Shown here: one piece after another, positions 17,541-25,703 of the stretch
Layout: each line of letters opens with the position of its first letter
Numbering within the stretch: position 1 is the first letter of the stretch
NCBI RefSeq assembly: GCF_003268775.1
Contig: NZ_QLSU01000028.1
Span: 1-64,000, forward strand
From: Paraburkholderia unamae
Lineage (GTDB): Bacteria > Pseudomonadota > Gammaproteobacteria > Burkholderiales > Burkholderiaceae
DNA: 64,000 nucleotides
Direction: 5' to 3'
Made by a program: the position numbers and the translations under genes
Notes under the pieces: generated by a model
The model's database searches: none
What the model saw: the letters and a program-made list of their open reading frames with translations, nothing else
What the model was told of the DNA's origin: nothing

Positions 17541-18399
17541 TCTGCGCGAGACCGACGCGCCAGCGCAGCAGTCGCCGTTCGAGTATCGACAGGCTCTGAT
17601 TGATCAGCAGTCCGAATAGTGCGAGCAAGACGATGCCCGCATACATATCGGGAATCTGAAACGTTTCCTGAGAATTGAGCGTATAGAACCCCAGCCCCGA
17701 GCGCGCCCCGATCATCTCCGCCGCGACGAGCGCGGTGATGCTGTATGCACCGGCCAGGCGCACGCCGGTCAGGATCTGCGGCAACGCCGAAGGCAACACG
17801 ACCTTGGTCGCGATGAAGCGTTGCGAAGCGCCCATCGAGCGCGCGCAATCGATCAGCAGGCGCTCGACCTGTTTCACCCCCGCAATCGTGTTGAGCAGCA
17901 CAGGCCAGAAGGCGGCCCAAATGACGATGGCAATTTTCGACGACTCGCCGATGCCGAGAAACAGGATGAAGACGGGAAAGAGCGCGAAGGCCGAGACCTG
18001 CCGCAGCAACTGGAATACGGGATCGACGATGCGCTCGACACGGCGAAACCAGCCGAGCAGGAAACCGCAGACGATGCCGCCCGCAACCGCGAGGAGCAGC
18101 CCGCTCAAGGAGCGCAACGCGCTCGCGCCGATATGCGTCCACACTTCGCCGCTTGCGAACAGGCGTGCGATGGCGACGGCGACCTGCGAAGGCGGGCTCA
18201 GATAAGCGGCGTTGACGATGCCGAGCCGCGGCAGCAACTCCCACAGCAGCAGGAAGGCGACGAGCGCGATGGAGCGTTCCACGCCCACGGAAAGGCGCGC
18301 GACATGCGTGCCAAATCGTACGCGGCGTACGCCGCGCCCGCCGCGCACATCGGCGGAAAGCAATACGGACGATTCGCGCACGCCGCTTGAATCAGACAT
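17533..18399 (-). CDS. ABC transporter permease (sulfonate/nitrate/taurine type)
   Basis: A 288-residue inner-membrane protein of the SsuC/TauC/NrtB kind with about six membrane segments. The EAA loop that contacts the ATPase is visible as ARSMGASQRFIATKVVLPSA. It overlaps the ATPase gene by 8 bp and the downstream binding protein by 8 bp. It would form the channel of the importer encoded by this operon. Substrate unknown; related systems carry sulfonates, nitrate, thiamine precursors or aromatic sulfonates. Confidence 0.88.
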   Translation of the reverse strand: MSDSSGVRESSVLLSADVRGGRGVRRVRFGTHVARLSVGVERSIALVAFLLLWELLPRLGIVNAAYLSPPSQVAVAIARLFASGEVWTHIGASALRSLSGLLLAVAGGIVCGFLLGWFRRVERIVDPVFQLLRQVSAFALFPVFILFLGIGESSKIAIVIWAAFWPVLLNTIAGVKQVERLLIDCARSMGASQRFIATKVVLPSALPQILTGVRLAGAYSITALVAAEMIGARSGLGFYTLNSQETFQIPDMYAGIVLLALFGLLINQSLSILERRLLRWRVGLAQNG

Positions 18400-19234
18400 G
18401 TTGGACTCCGGTTTGAGCGTCGACCTCCGCCCTGGCGGCGGGCGGTGCGTCGAGCTCCGTGCTCAGGCTCGCCCATGCGCGCTGCCGCAGCGCGACGAAC
18501 GCCGCCGAGTGGCGCAGCGCGTCGTCGCGCGGACGCGGCAGATCGATGTCGATGATTTCCTTCACGCGCCCGGGGCCGCGCCCGAGAATGGCCACTCGAT
18601 CCGAGAGAAAGACTGCTTCGTCGATGCTGTGAGTGACGAACACGACCGTCGTGGCGCTGCGCTCCCAGATGCCGAGCAGTTCCTGCTGAAGCAGTTCGCG
18701 CGTCTGCGCGTCGAGTGCGCCGAACGGCTCGTCCATCAGCAGGATCTCGGGACCGTAGGCGAGGGCGCGCGCGATTGCCACGCGCTGGCGCATGCCGCCG
18801 GAAAGCTGATGCGGATAGTGATCGGCGAAATCGAGCAGGCCCACGAGGCGCAAAAAGCGCTCGGCCTCGTCGCGCCGCTCGGCGCGCTTCATGCCGCGAA
18901 TCTCGAGCCCCGCTTCCACGTTCTTGCGCACGGTGCGCCACGGAAAGAGCGCATAGCCCTGAAAGACGAAACCGAGCTTCTGCCGCACGGCGCTCACGGG
19001 GTCGCCGTCCACGCGAATCTCGCCCGAGGTTGGCGGCGTGAGCCCGGCAAGCACGTTGAGGAACGTCGATTTACCGCAACCGCTCGGACCGAGCAGCGAG
19101 AGAAATTCGCCTTCGCGCACGCTGAGATCGAAGCGCTTGAGCACCGTATGCGGCGCGTGCGTCTTCGCGTTCGTGTAGGTCAGCGAAAGGTCGCGCGCGA
19201 CGATCTTCTCGCGTGCCGAAATGACCGTGCTCAC
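18392..19234 (-). CDS. ABC transporter ATP-binding protein (sulfonate/nitrate/taurine type)
   Basis: A 280-residue ATPase. Walker A is GPSGCGKST (about residue 52), the signature is LSGGMRQRVAIARAL, and Walker B is EILLMDEPFGALD, followed by the switch histidine in VVFVTHSIDEA. The stop and start with the upstream binding-protein gene overlap as ATGA. It powers the permease encoded downstream. Confidence 0.92.
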   Translation of the reverse strand: MSTVISAREKIVARDLSLTYTNAKTHAPHTVLKRFDLSVREGEFLSLLGPSGCGKSTFLNVLAGLTPPTSGEIRVDGDPVSAVRQKLGFVFQGYALFPWRTVRKNVEAGLEIRGMKRAERRDEAERFLRLVGLLDFADHYPHQLSGGMRQRVAIARALAYGPEILLMDEPFGALDAQTRELLQQELLGIWERSATTVVFVTHSIDEAVFLSDRVAILGRGPGRVKEIIDIDLPRPRDDALRHSAAFVALRQRAWASLSTELDAPPAARAEVDAQTGVQHV

Positions 19235-20322
19235 GAGCGGGTTCCGGTTCCGGTCGCGGGCGTCGTCGCGCTGGCTTGCGCCTCGTGCTTCACGAACGGA
19301 TTGAAGTCGTTCGTGTAGACGTCCTTCACGTTGACCTTGCCCTTCGGAATCTTGCCCGCCTGTTCGAGAATGTCGATGTAGTACTGGATCGGCGGCTCCG
19401 TCACCACGAGATCCTTCACGTACGCATAGCGTTCGACGAGCCGTTCGTCGATGCCGAGGCGTTCCGCCGTGAGCTTGCGTGCTTCGTCGGGATGCGCGTT
19501 GACCCAGTTGCCCGCCTTCGCGATCGCAGCGACGAAGTCGCGCACCGCCTGGGGATGAGCGCGCGCGAAGGCGCCATTGACGCTATAGGGCGCCATGCCG
19601 CCGAGACCGTGATCCTCGTCCCAGTCGCTCCAGAGCTTGCGCAGTTGCGGATCGGCTTCGGCCGCGCCGGAAAAGGGCGGGTGAATGATCGCGACGTCGA
19701 CGTTCTTCGTGACGAGCGCCTGTTCCGATTGATTGTCGGGCACGACGAGCCAGTTCACCTTCGAGACATTCACGCCATGCTGCGCGAGATATTTCTTCGT
19801 GACGAACTCCGCGCACGCGCCGAAGCTGTTGAACGCGACCGTCTTGCCCTCGAAATCCTTCGGCCCGAGAATGCCCGAATCCTTGCGCACGAAATACTTC
19901 ATGTGGGGTGCGTCGGGCAGCGTCTCGCCACCGGCGGAAATGACCTTGATATCCGCGCCGCTGGCGATGGCGGAGATGACCAGCGGCACCATGCGCGTGC
20001 CGAAATCGATATCGCCGGTGCCGACGAGCGGAATGATCTGCGGCGCGGAAATCTTGCCGACATATTTGGGCCGCGTGCTCGTGTTGTCGAAATAGCCCAG
20101 CTTGTCGGCCAGATAGACGAGATCGAACGCCGGATTGTCGGGATACTTGAAATACGTGATTTCCTGCTGCGCCGGGGCCTGCTTTGACGACGCGCTCGCG
20201 TCTTGTGCCGGTGCCTCGTGAGGCTTGCAGCCGCTTTGCAGAAGAATGGCCGCGACCGCGCACGCCGCAATCACGGTGGTTCCGGCCGCGCGCACGCGGA
20301 ATGGGGAGGAGAACGCCTTCAT
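19231..20322 (-). CDS. ABC transporter substrate-binding lipoprotein (NMT1/THI5, SsuA-like)
   Basis: A 363-residue protein. The N-terminus is a signal with a lipobox-like LQSGC ending at Cys32; the residue at -3 is Gln, which is atypical, but Leu precedes it. The mature part has the NMT1/SsuA pattern: KLGYFDN, IIPLVGTGDIDFG, and DFEGKTVAFNSFGACAEF. It is the first gene of the operon and would deliver substrate to the permease. The start at 20322 (MKAFSSP) was chosen because it gives a normal signal peptide; a frame open to 20421 adds 33 residues that do not resemble one. Confidence 0.85.
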   Translation of the reverse strand: MKAFSSPFRVRAAGTTVIAACAVAAILLQSGCKPHEAPAQDASASSKQAPAQQEITYFKYPDNPAFDLVYLADKLGYFDNTSTRPKYVGKISAPQIIPLVGTGDIDFGTRMVPLVISAIASGADIKVISAGGETLPDAPHMKYFVRKDSGILGPKDFEGKTVAFNSFGACAEFVTKKYLAQHGVNVSKVNWLVVPDNQSEQALVTKNVDVAIIHPPFSGAAEADPQLRKLWSDWDEDHGLGGMAPYSVNGAFARAHPQAVRDFVAAIAKAGNWVNAHPDEARKLTAERLGIDERLVERYAYVKDLVVTEPPIQYYIDILEQAGKIPKGKVNVKDVYTNDFNPFVKHEAQASATTPATGTGTRS

Positions 20323-20652
20323 CGGATGAGGCCCGGCAATGAACAGGGGAGAGGAGATCGACGGATGTCGAATCCATGCCCGATGATTGTCGACCTGCAA
20401 TGAATTCGGGCAAACCAACAAATCATGATTTGCTTAGTTCGGGAATGGGCAGTTCGCGGGGCGCAAAGCGCCTTGGCGAGCGGTCGAACGCAAAGTGGTC
20501 CGTAAGCCGCATGCAACAGTCGTCGCGCCTGAATCGCCCGTTTCGCCTTCCGGTCGAGCCGTACAACTTCATCAACTTTGACGATGCTGCTCCCCAAGCG
20601 ACGCGCAAGAATACGCGTTGTGCGCGCACGCGCTTTATGAACGGGGGAAATC
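20323..20652. other. divergent intergenic region with a 14-bp palindrome
   Basis: This 330-bp gap separates the minus-strand ABC operon from a plus-strand lipoprotein gene, so it should contain both promoters. The only clear structure is the palindrome CAAATCATGATTTG at 20419-20432. I see no convincing -35/-10 pairs. Confidence 0.5.
20419..20432. promoter_or_regulatory. 14-bp palindrome CAAATCATGATTTG, possible operator
   Basis: A perfect palindrome about 97 bp upstream of the ABC-operon start, in the divergent promoter region. The regulator is unknown; no regulator gene is adjacent. Confidence 0.4.
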
Positions 20653-21495
20653 ATGCGAGCAGCAAAAACATCCATCGCGGTCGCAATGAGCGCGGCGCTG
20701 GCCGCGTGCGGCGGCGGTGGCGGCAGCGACAAAAGCAGCAGCGGGACGAATACAACCTTGCCTTATTCGGTGGCCTATACCGATTACAACGCGAGTGCCG
20801 GACCCACGGGCGCCCCGTGGAGCGGCGCCTCGTTCGTCGATAACCTGCCGACGAAAACCAACGCGCAGACCATTACGCAAAGCGGCTGGACGGGGCAGAT
20901 TACCTACGGCAAATCCGGTAGTTCGACGGTCATTCAGGTCAACAACACGGCGATTGCCAATATCGGCCCGATCAGTGTTTCCGGATCGGCGTCGACCCGA
21001 ATTTTCGACCCCTATGGTGTCAACGGCGCCATTCAAGGCACGACGGTCGAACCCAATCTCGACGGGGCGTATGAAATTTGCGGTGCGGCACCGTCGGGCA
21101 GCATCAGTGACAATGGCTTTGCCGCGACCGATATTCTGATTACCGCCAGTGCAACGCAGGTCACCAGCTTGAGCGAGCTGGCCGGCCGCAGTTTCACGTT
21201 CAACCAGTATTGCGATCCGGTGAACCAGGCGAATCCGCAAACGTTGTCATTTGACGCCAATGGCAACGCGAACTTCGAACTCTACACAGGGTCCACGAAT
21301 TCCGGGCCATTAACGGCCGTCCAGGTGCCGGCCGCCTCTATTCAGGCTGCCATCAACGGAACGCCTTACGTCGACACGCAGCAGGGCAAAACGATCTGGA
21401 CCGCGTACCGTTTCATGACAGCCACCAACACGCTGAAATACGTGATTGTCGAGCGCGGTTCCGCCGACGGCAACTATATCGGCATGTGGTACTGA
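20653..21495 (+). CDS. hypothetical lipoprotein
   Basis: A 280-residue protein I do not recognise. The signal peptide ends in the lipobox LAAC (Cys19), followed by GGGGG and a Ser/Gly-rich linker, typical of Burkholderia surface lipoproteins. The mature part is rich in Thr, Ser, Asn and Gly with alternating hydrophobic residues, which suggests beta structure. Two cysteines (in YEICGAAP and QYCDP) could form a disulfide. A GGGGGA lies before the ATG. Function unknown. Confidence 0.75.
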   Translation: MRAAKTSIAVAMSAALAACGGGGGSDKSSSGTNTTLPYSVAYTDYNASAGPTGAPWSGASFVDNLPTKTNAQTITQSGWTGQITYGKSGSSTVIQVNNTAIANIGPISVSGSASTRIFDPYGVNGAIQGTTVEPNLDGAYEICGAAPSGSISDNGFAATDILITASATQVTSLSELAGRSFTFNQYCDPVNQANPQTLSFDANGNANFELYTGSTNSGPLTAVQVPAASIQAAINGTPYVDTQQGKTIWTAYRFMTATNTLKYVIVERGSADGNYIGMWY

Positions 21496-21761
21496 AGTCT
21501 GGATCGGTGCGGGCGCAACGGTATTTCCGCGATTCACGGGAATCGCGGATTGACGCGCTAACGCGGCAAATTCGCAATTCCAGGCGATGCTACATGAGCG
21601 ATATGTCAGCCATCGGACGCTATGCAGAGCGCATACCATTTAACGTTCGTTGGTGTGGAATCGTTCGTAATGCGCGAATGAAATTGATAGTATGTTGGCC
21701 GCATTTGATGACCATGAAAATGCGCAAACGATAAAAATCAATCTGACCAGACAGGACCATA

Positions 21762-22565
21762 ATGAAATACGCTTCTAAAAGCGTCGGGGTGCTTTCTCTC
21801 ATCACGCTTGCCGCGTGCTCGAACATGCAACTGGGTGGCGGTAACAGCAGCCCCGACAGCACCGCCGTTGCGGGCACGCACGCTCCCACGGCCGATGCGA
21901 TGCATCGTTGCGCCGCGCCGCTCGGCACCATCGCCGTCGAGGAAGACACGGCAGCGCCCTGGTACAACATCCTCACGGGCCAGTACCAGCTCGGCAGTAC
22001 GGTGCCGGTGCTGAAAATGCTCGTCCAGCAGTCGAACTGCTTCGTCGTGGTGGACCGGGGCCGCGCGCTGAATCAGGCCATGACCGAGCGCGCGCTGAGC
22101 AATTCGGGCGAAGCCCGCAAGAGCAATCGCATCAAGAAGGGGCAAGTCGTGCTGGCCGACTACACCATGACGCCGACCATCACGTTCTCGAACCAGAACG
22201 CGGGCAGCATTGGCGGCCTGCTGGCGTTGGTGCCCGTGGTCGGCGGCGTCGCCGCGCAGGTGGCGGGCAACGTCAACACGAAATCGGCTTCCACGGTGCT
22301 CACGCTCGTCGACAACCGCTCGTCCGTTCAGCTTGCGGCGGCGACGGGTTCCGCGCGCGACATGGATATCGGTGCGATCGGCAGCCTGATGAGCACCCAC
22401 ACCACGGGCGCAATCGGTGGCTACGCCGACACGCCGGAGGGTAAGGTGATCGTCGCGGCGTTTACCGATTCGCTGAACAACCTCGTGGATTCCGTGCGTG
22501 AATACAAGGCCCAGCAGGTGAAGGGCGGCCTTGGCAACGGCGGTCAGTTGAAGGTGGCCAACTAA
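21762..22565 (+). CDS. CsgG/HfaB-like outer-membrane lipoprotein
   Basis: A 267-residue protein. The signal peptide has the lipobox LAAC (Cys19). The mature region resembles the CsgG/HfaB curli-secretion family: LKMLVQQSNCFVVVDRGRALNQAM, KGQVVLADYTMTP, and a hydrophobic segment with glycine (GSIGGLLALVPVVGGVAA) where CsgG forms its transmembrane hairpin. CsgG oligomers make an outer-membrane pore for amyloid subunits. No curli subunit or CsgE/F gene is adjacent, so this may be a stand-alone homologue with another role. The upstream 266 bp are non-coding. Confidence 0.72.
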   Translation: MKYASKSVGVLSLITLAACSNMQLGGGNSSPDSTAVAGTHAPTADAMHRCAAPLGTIAVEEDTAAPWYNILTGQYQLGSTVPVLKMLVQQSNCFVVVDRGRALNQAMTERALSNSGEARKSNRIKKGQVVLADYTMTPTITFSNQNAGSIGGLLALVPVVGGVAAQVAGNVNTKSASTVLTLVDNRSSVQLAAATGSARDMDIGAIGSLMSTHTTGAIGGYADTPEGKVIVAAFTDSLNNLVDSVREYKAQQVKGGLGNGGQLKVAN

Positions 22566-22930
22566 GCGCACTTTCGAAAGCGCCCGGAAAACCCTCGCGT
22601 TACCGGGCGCGATAACGTTTGGCTGTCGCTGCGCCAATGCGCGCCGCCATTGCGCGAGTTGCCCCGATATAGGGCCACGCGCCCGGTTCAATCGTTTTCT
22701 CCCATTCGCCCGTATTCGCCCGATATACGGGCCGCCGATATTGCCATAACGTCATTACCGATTGGCAATCACTTGATTTTTCGCAATCACGTTACAATCC
22801 CAGCGCCACACCATGCCTCTCCCCCAAGCTTGTTCCACTTCACCGAAACAGGCGTAGCGCTTCGGCGAAGTTCGCGGAAAGGACCGGTGCACCATAAAAA
22901 CGAAATGTCGAAAAAACGGGTGTCACGCGT
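22566..22930. other. intergenic region with two hairpins
   Basis: This 365-bp gap holds no reading frame I can support. A likely terminator hairpin lies at 22580-22610. A second inverted repeat, GCCCGTAT / ATACGGGC (22708-22732), lies within tandem TTCGCCCG units. A TACAAT hexamer near 22793 could be a -10 for the PilZ gene, but its -35 is poor. Confidence 0.5.
22580..22610 (+). terminator. possible terminator hairpin after the CsgG-like gene
   Basis: GCGCCCGG pairs with CCGGGCGC across a 15-nt loop, 15 bp after the stop. No T tract follows. Confidence 0.4.
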
Positions 22931-23281
22931 ATGAATAGTGGATTGGATTTGCGTCGGGAAGTGCGCACGCCAATGTTGTTCGCCCCGCTGTTGTTGAACA
23001 AGGACGGCAGGGCGCTCGCGCAGGTCGCGGACCTGAGCTCGCACGGCGCGCTCCTGCATGTGAGGAACGGCTTGCTGTCTCGTGGCGAAACGGTCTCGGG
23101 ATGGTTGCAGTCGCCGCCGATCGACGACGAAGACGAAATCGTCCTCGCCGTTGCGCTCGATGTTCGCTGGGTCGCGGAGGATCGCGAAAGAGGATGGAGC
23201 CGCGTGGGGTGCGAATTGCATCCGATGGATCCGCGCTCGAAGGCACGGCTCCAGTCCCTCATCGCGAAGGCGGCGCCCTAG
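22931..23281 (+). CDS. PilZ-domain protein (probable c-di-GMP binder)
   Basis: A 116-residue single-domain protein. Both PilZ ligand motifs are visible: the RxxxR type sequence RREVR at residues 8-12 and DLSSHG (D/NxSxxG) at 34-39. Such proteins bind cyclic di-GMP and change motility, polysaccharide synthesis or transcription. The gene stands alone and converges on the LanC-like gene (40 bp between stops). The partner is unknown. Confidence 0.82.
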   Translation: MNSGLDLRREVRTPMLFAPLLLNKDGRALAQVADLSSHGALLHVRNGLLSRGETVSGWLQSPPIDDEDEIVLAVALDVRWVAEDRERGWSRVGCELHPMDPRSKARLQSLIAKAAP

Positions 23282-23321
23282 CCGTGCGCTGAGCGCGCGA
23301 TGGACCGCAGCGCCGCGAATG

Positions 23322-24557
23322 CTAGCTGGCGCGAGGCGGATAAAAGACGTCGAGCGTCGGAAACGCTGCCTCGCCGCGCAAACAGTCCGCCAGATAGATG
23401 GCCAAACCCGGATCGCCGGTCCATAGCGAGTAGCGCAGCCGCCCGTACTCTGCGGCATGCGCTTCGCACTGGCGCATGCTGTGCATCGCAAACGCGCGGG
23501 CCCGCTCCAGCCAGATCGGGTCGCGGGTGCGCCCGTACAGCGCGAGGAACGCGTAGCCATTGCCCGCCGTGCCATGGCAGAGCGACGCGCCTTTGACGAG
23601 CGGACCGGCTTCCCAGATGGCCGCGCCCGCCGCGATCAGGAGATCGTCGAGCGTCGCGTCCGGAAATCGGGCAAGACAGGTGACGAAGCCCGGCGCGCCA
23701 TGACAGAACTGCATCAGCAGGCCGTCGTTCGAAGCGGGCTTCGAGTGGAGCTGGGCGCGCCAATTGACTTTGCCGTCTTCCCAGGTCGCCGTTTTGCGCA
23801 CGGTGTTTGCGATCGCCTCCTGCCAGCGCGACCAGTGCGCCGCGTCGAGCAGGTGCCGCCCGCGAATCAACGGCGAAGCGGTCGCGACGAAGCCGTGCAC
23901 GCCGTCGAGATACGTGGAGCGTTGGCCATACAGATCCTGGGTCCAGAAGTGACACGCGTGCTCGTCGGACCACTGCAACTGGCTCCACAAATGCGCCGCC
24001 GTCTCGCGAAACAACGCTGCCCAGCGCTCGTTTTGCGTTTGCTCGAACAGGAAACAGGCGGCCAGCAAGGTGCCAGGCGCGCCCCACATCAGCTCGCGCG
24101 CGGGATGATCGATATTGCCGGCGATCAGCCCGGCGAGCCGCGCTTCGAGTGCCGGCGTGGGCGCTTGCGCATGGTGCAGCATGAGCATGGGCAACTCGCC
24201 GATGAGGTACGACGCATCGGCATGGATGCCCACCCTGGCGAGCCACGCTTGGTTGTGAACGCGGATCGGCTCGATGTGGTCGAGCCAGGCGGTTTGCGTG
24301 GCCGGTGCCTGGATGGCGCCGAGGGCATCGAGGTAGTGAAGCGCCCAGACCACACCCGCTGCGCCGAAATAAAGCGGCGTGAGCGCAGGCGCGACGCCGC
24401 CGTCGCTTTCGAGGTCGAGCGGATGCGAGGGCCATAGCCACTCGGGTGTGAACGCGGCGCGCGTGTCGTCGACGATGCGCGCGATCGTTGCCTGGGCGCG
24501 TGCTGCGTCCCAGGCGGCGGGGTCAAGGGGTTCGTGGCGCGCGGGGTCGAAGAGCAT
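23322..24557 (-). CDS. LanC-like protein (lanthionine synthetase C family)
   Basis: A 411-residue (alpha/alpha) toroid protein. The LanC zinc ligands are present: Cys285 in QFCHGAPG, and Cys327-His328 in SLCHGTAG. The LWTGDPGLAIYL repeat near the end is also typical. In lanthipeptide biosynthesis LanC adds cysteine thiols to dehydroamino acids, while stand-alone LanCL homologues act on dehydrated or phospho-eliminated proteins. No precursor peptide, LanB/LanM dehydratase or exporter is visible nearby, so it is an orphan. Its own upstream gene fragment is a damaged hydrolase. Confidence 0.85.
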   Translation of the reverse strand: MLFDPARHEPLDPAAWDAARAQATIARIVDDTRAAFTPEWLWPSHPLDLESDGGVAPALTPLYFGAAGVVWALHYLDALGAIQAPATQTAWLDHIEPIRVHNQAWLARVGIHADASYLIGELPMLMLHHAQAPTPALEARLAGLIAGNIDHPARELMWGAPGTLLAACFLFEQTQNERWAALFRETAAHLWSQLQWSDEHACHFWTQDLYGQRSTYLDGVHGFVATASPLIRGRHLLDAAHWSRWQEAIANTVRKTATWEDGKVNWRAQLHSKPASNDGLLMQFCHGAPGFVTCLARFPDATLDDLLIAAGAAIWEAGPLVKGASLCHGTAGNGYAFLALYGRTRDPIWLERARAFAMHSMRQCEAHAAEYGRLRYSLWTGDPGLAIYLADCLRGEAAFPTLDVFYPPRAS

Positions 24558-24623
24558 GGTCGATTGTCGTTAAAAGTTAGGGTAACGAATCGATTTGCGA
24601 TTCGCTCGCGTATTACCGGCCGT

Positions 24624-24899
24624 TCAGTGTTGATCGCCCGCGCGGACCGCGTCGACGACGGATAGCACGGCATCGATCACGGTGTCCGGCCGCTCGAATG
24701 CGAACACGACCGTGGGTGAGCCCGCGCCCCGGCAATCAAGTTGAATGCCGCGCCCGCCGATATCGACCACTTCTTCCGGCGCTGGAAAGGCCTTTTGAGC
24801 CTGATGCCGGTCATAGGCCTCGTAGCCATTACCGGATGCCGTCGCGAGAATCACGAGTCCAGCGATTACCGATGCACAGCGAATCAACCAGCGCTTCAC
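24624..24899 (-). pseudogene. internally deleted alpha/beta-hydrolase
   Basis: A 91-codon open frame starting at a GTG. The first about 60 residues look like the signal or anchor plus early strands of an exported alpha/beta-hydrolase (GYEAYDRHQAQKAFPAPEE, then DCRGAGSPTVVF). The next residues, FERPDTVIDAVLSVVDAVR, match the C-terminal helix of the same fold (normally after the catalytic His). The middle of roughly 200 residues, with the nucleophile, acid and histidine, is missing in frame. The product cannot be an active hydrolase. The true start is uncertain; an open frame reaches 24929. Confidence 0.6.
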
Positions 24900-25049
24900 G
24901 ACGTTCACCGAAGTTACAGCGAGGGGCAATTATGCACGCGCATCGCATCGCGCGCCCCGGCGAACGGCGAGCCTCATTGTGCTATGGTTGACGAGCCGTT
25001 TTCCGCAGGTTCACGTGCGTGGCGCGAGTGCCGCGCAAGGAGACCGAAG

Positions 25050-25688
25050 ATGGTTAGCCTAAGCATTGAAGGGCGCGAGCTGGAGGCGCCGGCCCACTGC
25101 TCGATCCTGCAAGCCTTCGTGCATGCCGGGCAGACGCTGGTGGAAGGCGTGGGGTGCATGGGGCAGGGCGTGTGCGGTTCCTGCCGCGTCATGGTCCGGC
25201 GCAGCGGCGAGCAGGACGTGAAAACCGTGCTCGCGTGCGAGACGCTGGTGGAAGACGGCATGCAGGTCGCCTTCCTCGACTACCTGACCACGGCCGCGCG
25301 GCACGTGTATCGCATGGAGGACCTCGGCGATAGCTGGCAGGCGCTGCGCACCATGGCCGAAATCTTTCCCGAGGCGTCCCACTGCCGCCACTGTAGCGGT
25401 TGCGACCGCGCCTGCCCGAAGGGCCTGGAGGTCCAGCGCGGCGTGAACCTCGCCGTGGAGGGCCGCCTCGACGCGGCGAGCCAGGTATTCGACGAATGCG
25501 TGATGTGCAATCTCTGCACGCTCGCTTGCCCCGAACACATCCGGCCCAATCACCTGGGCCTCTTCGTCAGACGGATGATCGCGGCCCACTCGCAGCGCCC
25601 GGCCAATCTCATCCGGCGGCTGCAACAGATCGAAAGCGGCGAGATGACCATCGATTTCGATGCACCGGCCGCGCGGCCGCCACGCTAA
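25050..25688 (+). CDS. iron-sulfur protein with one 2Fe-2S and two 4Fe-4S motifs (FrdB/HdrC-like)
   Basis: A 212-residue soluble electron carrier. The N-terminal plant-type 2Fe-2S domain has Cys36, Cys42, Cys45 and Cys63 (CMGQGVCGSC). The C-terminal helical domain has two full CxxCxxCxxxCP motifs, at 112-122 (CRHCSGCDRACP) and 150-160 (CVMCNLCTLACP). Normal SdhB/FrdB carry 2Fe-2S, 4Fe-4S and 3Fe-4S, so this cluster set differs. AAGGAG lies 6 nt before the ATG. It is the first gene of a three-gene operon with a flavoprotein and a NuoF-like subunit and probably wires them together. Confidence 0.85.
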   Translation: MVSLSIEGRELEAPAHCSILQAFVHAGQTLVEGVGCMGQGVCGSCRVMVRRSGEQDVKTVLACETLVEDGMQVAFLDYLTTAARHVYRMEDLGDSWQALRTMAEIFPEASHCRHCSGCDRACPKGLEVQRGVNLAVEGRLDAASQVFDECVMCNLCTLACPEHIRPNHLGLFVRRMIAAHSQRPANLIRRLQQIESGEMTIDFDAPAARPPR

Positions 25689-25703
25689 GCGGAGCGCGAG
25701 ATC

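Noticed and set aside
21762..22565. Complete curli secretion system
   Set aside because: Only a CsgG/HfaB-like lipoprotein is present; no CsgA, B, E or F gene adjoins it.
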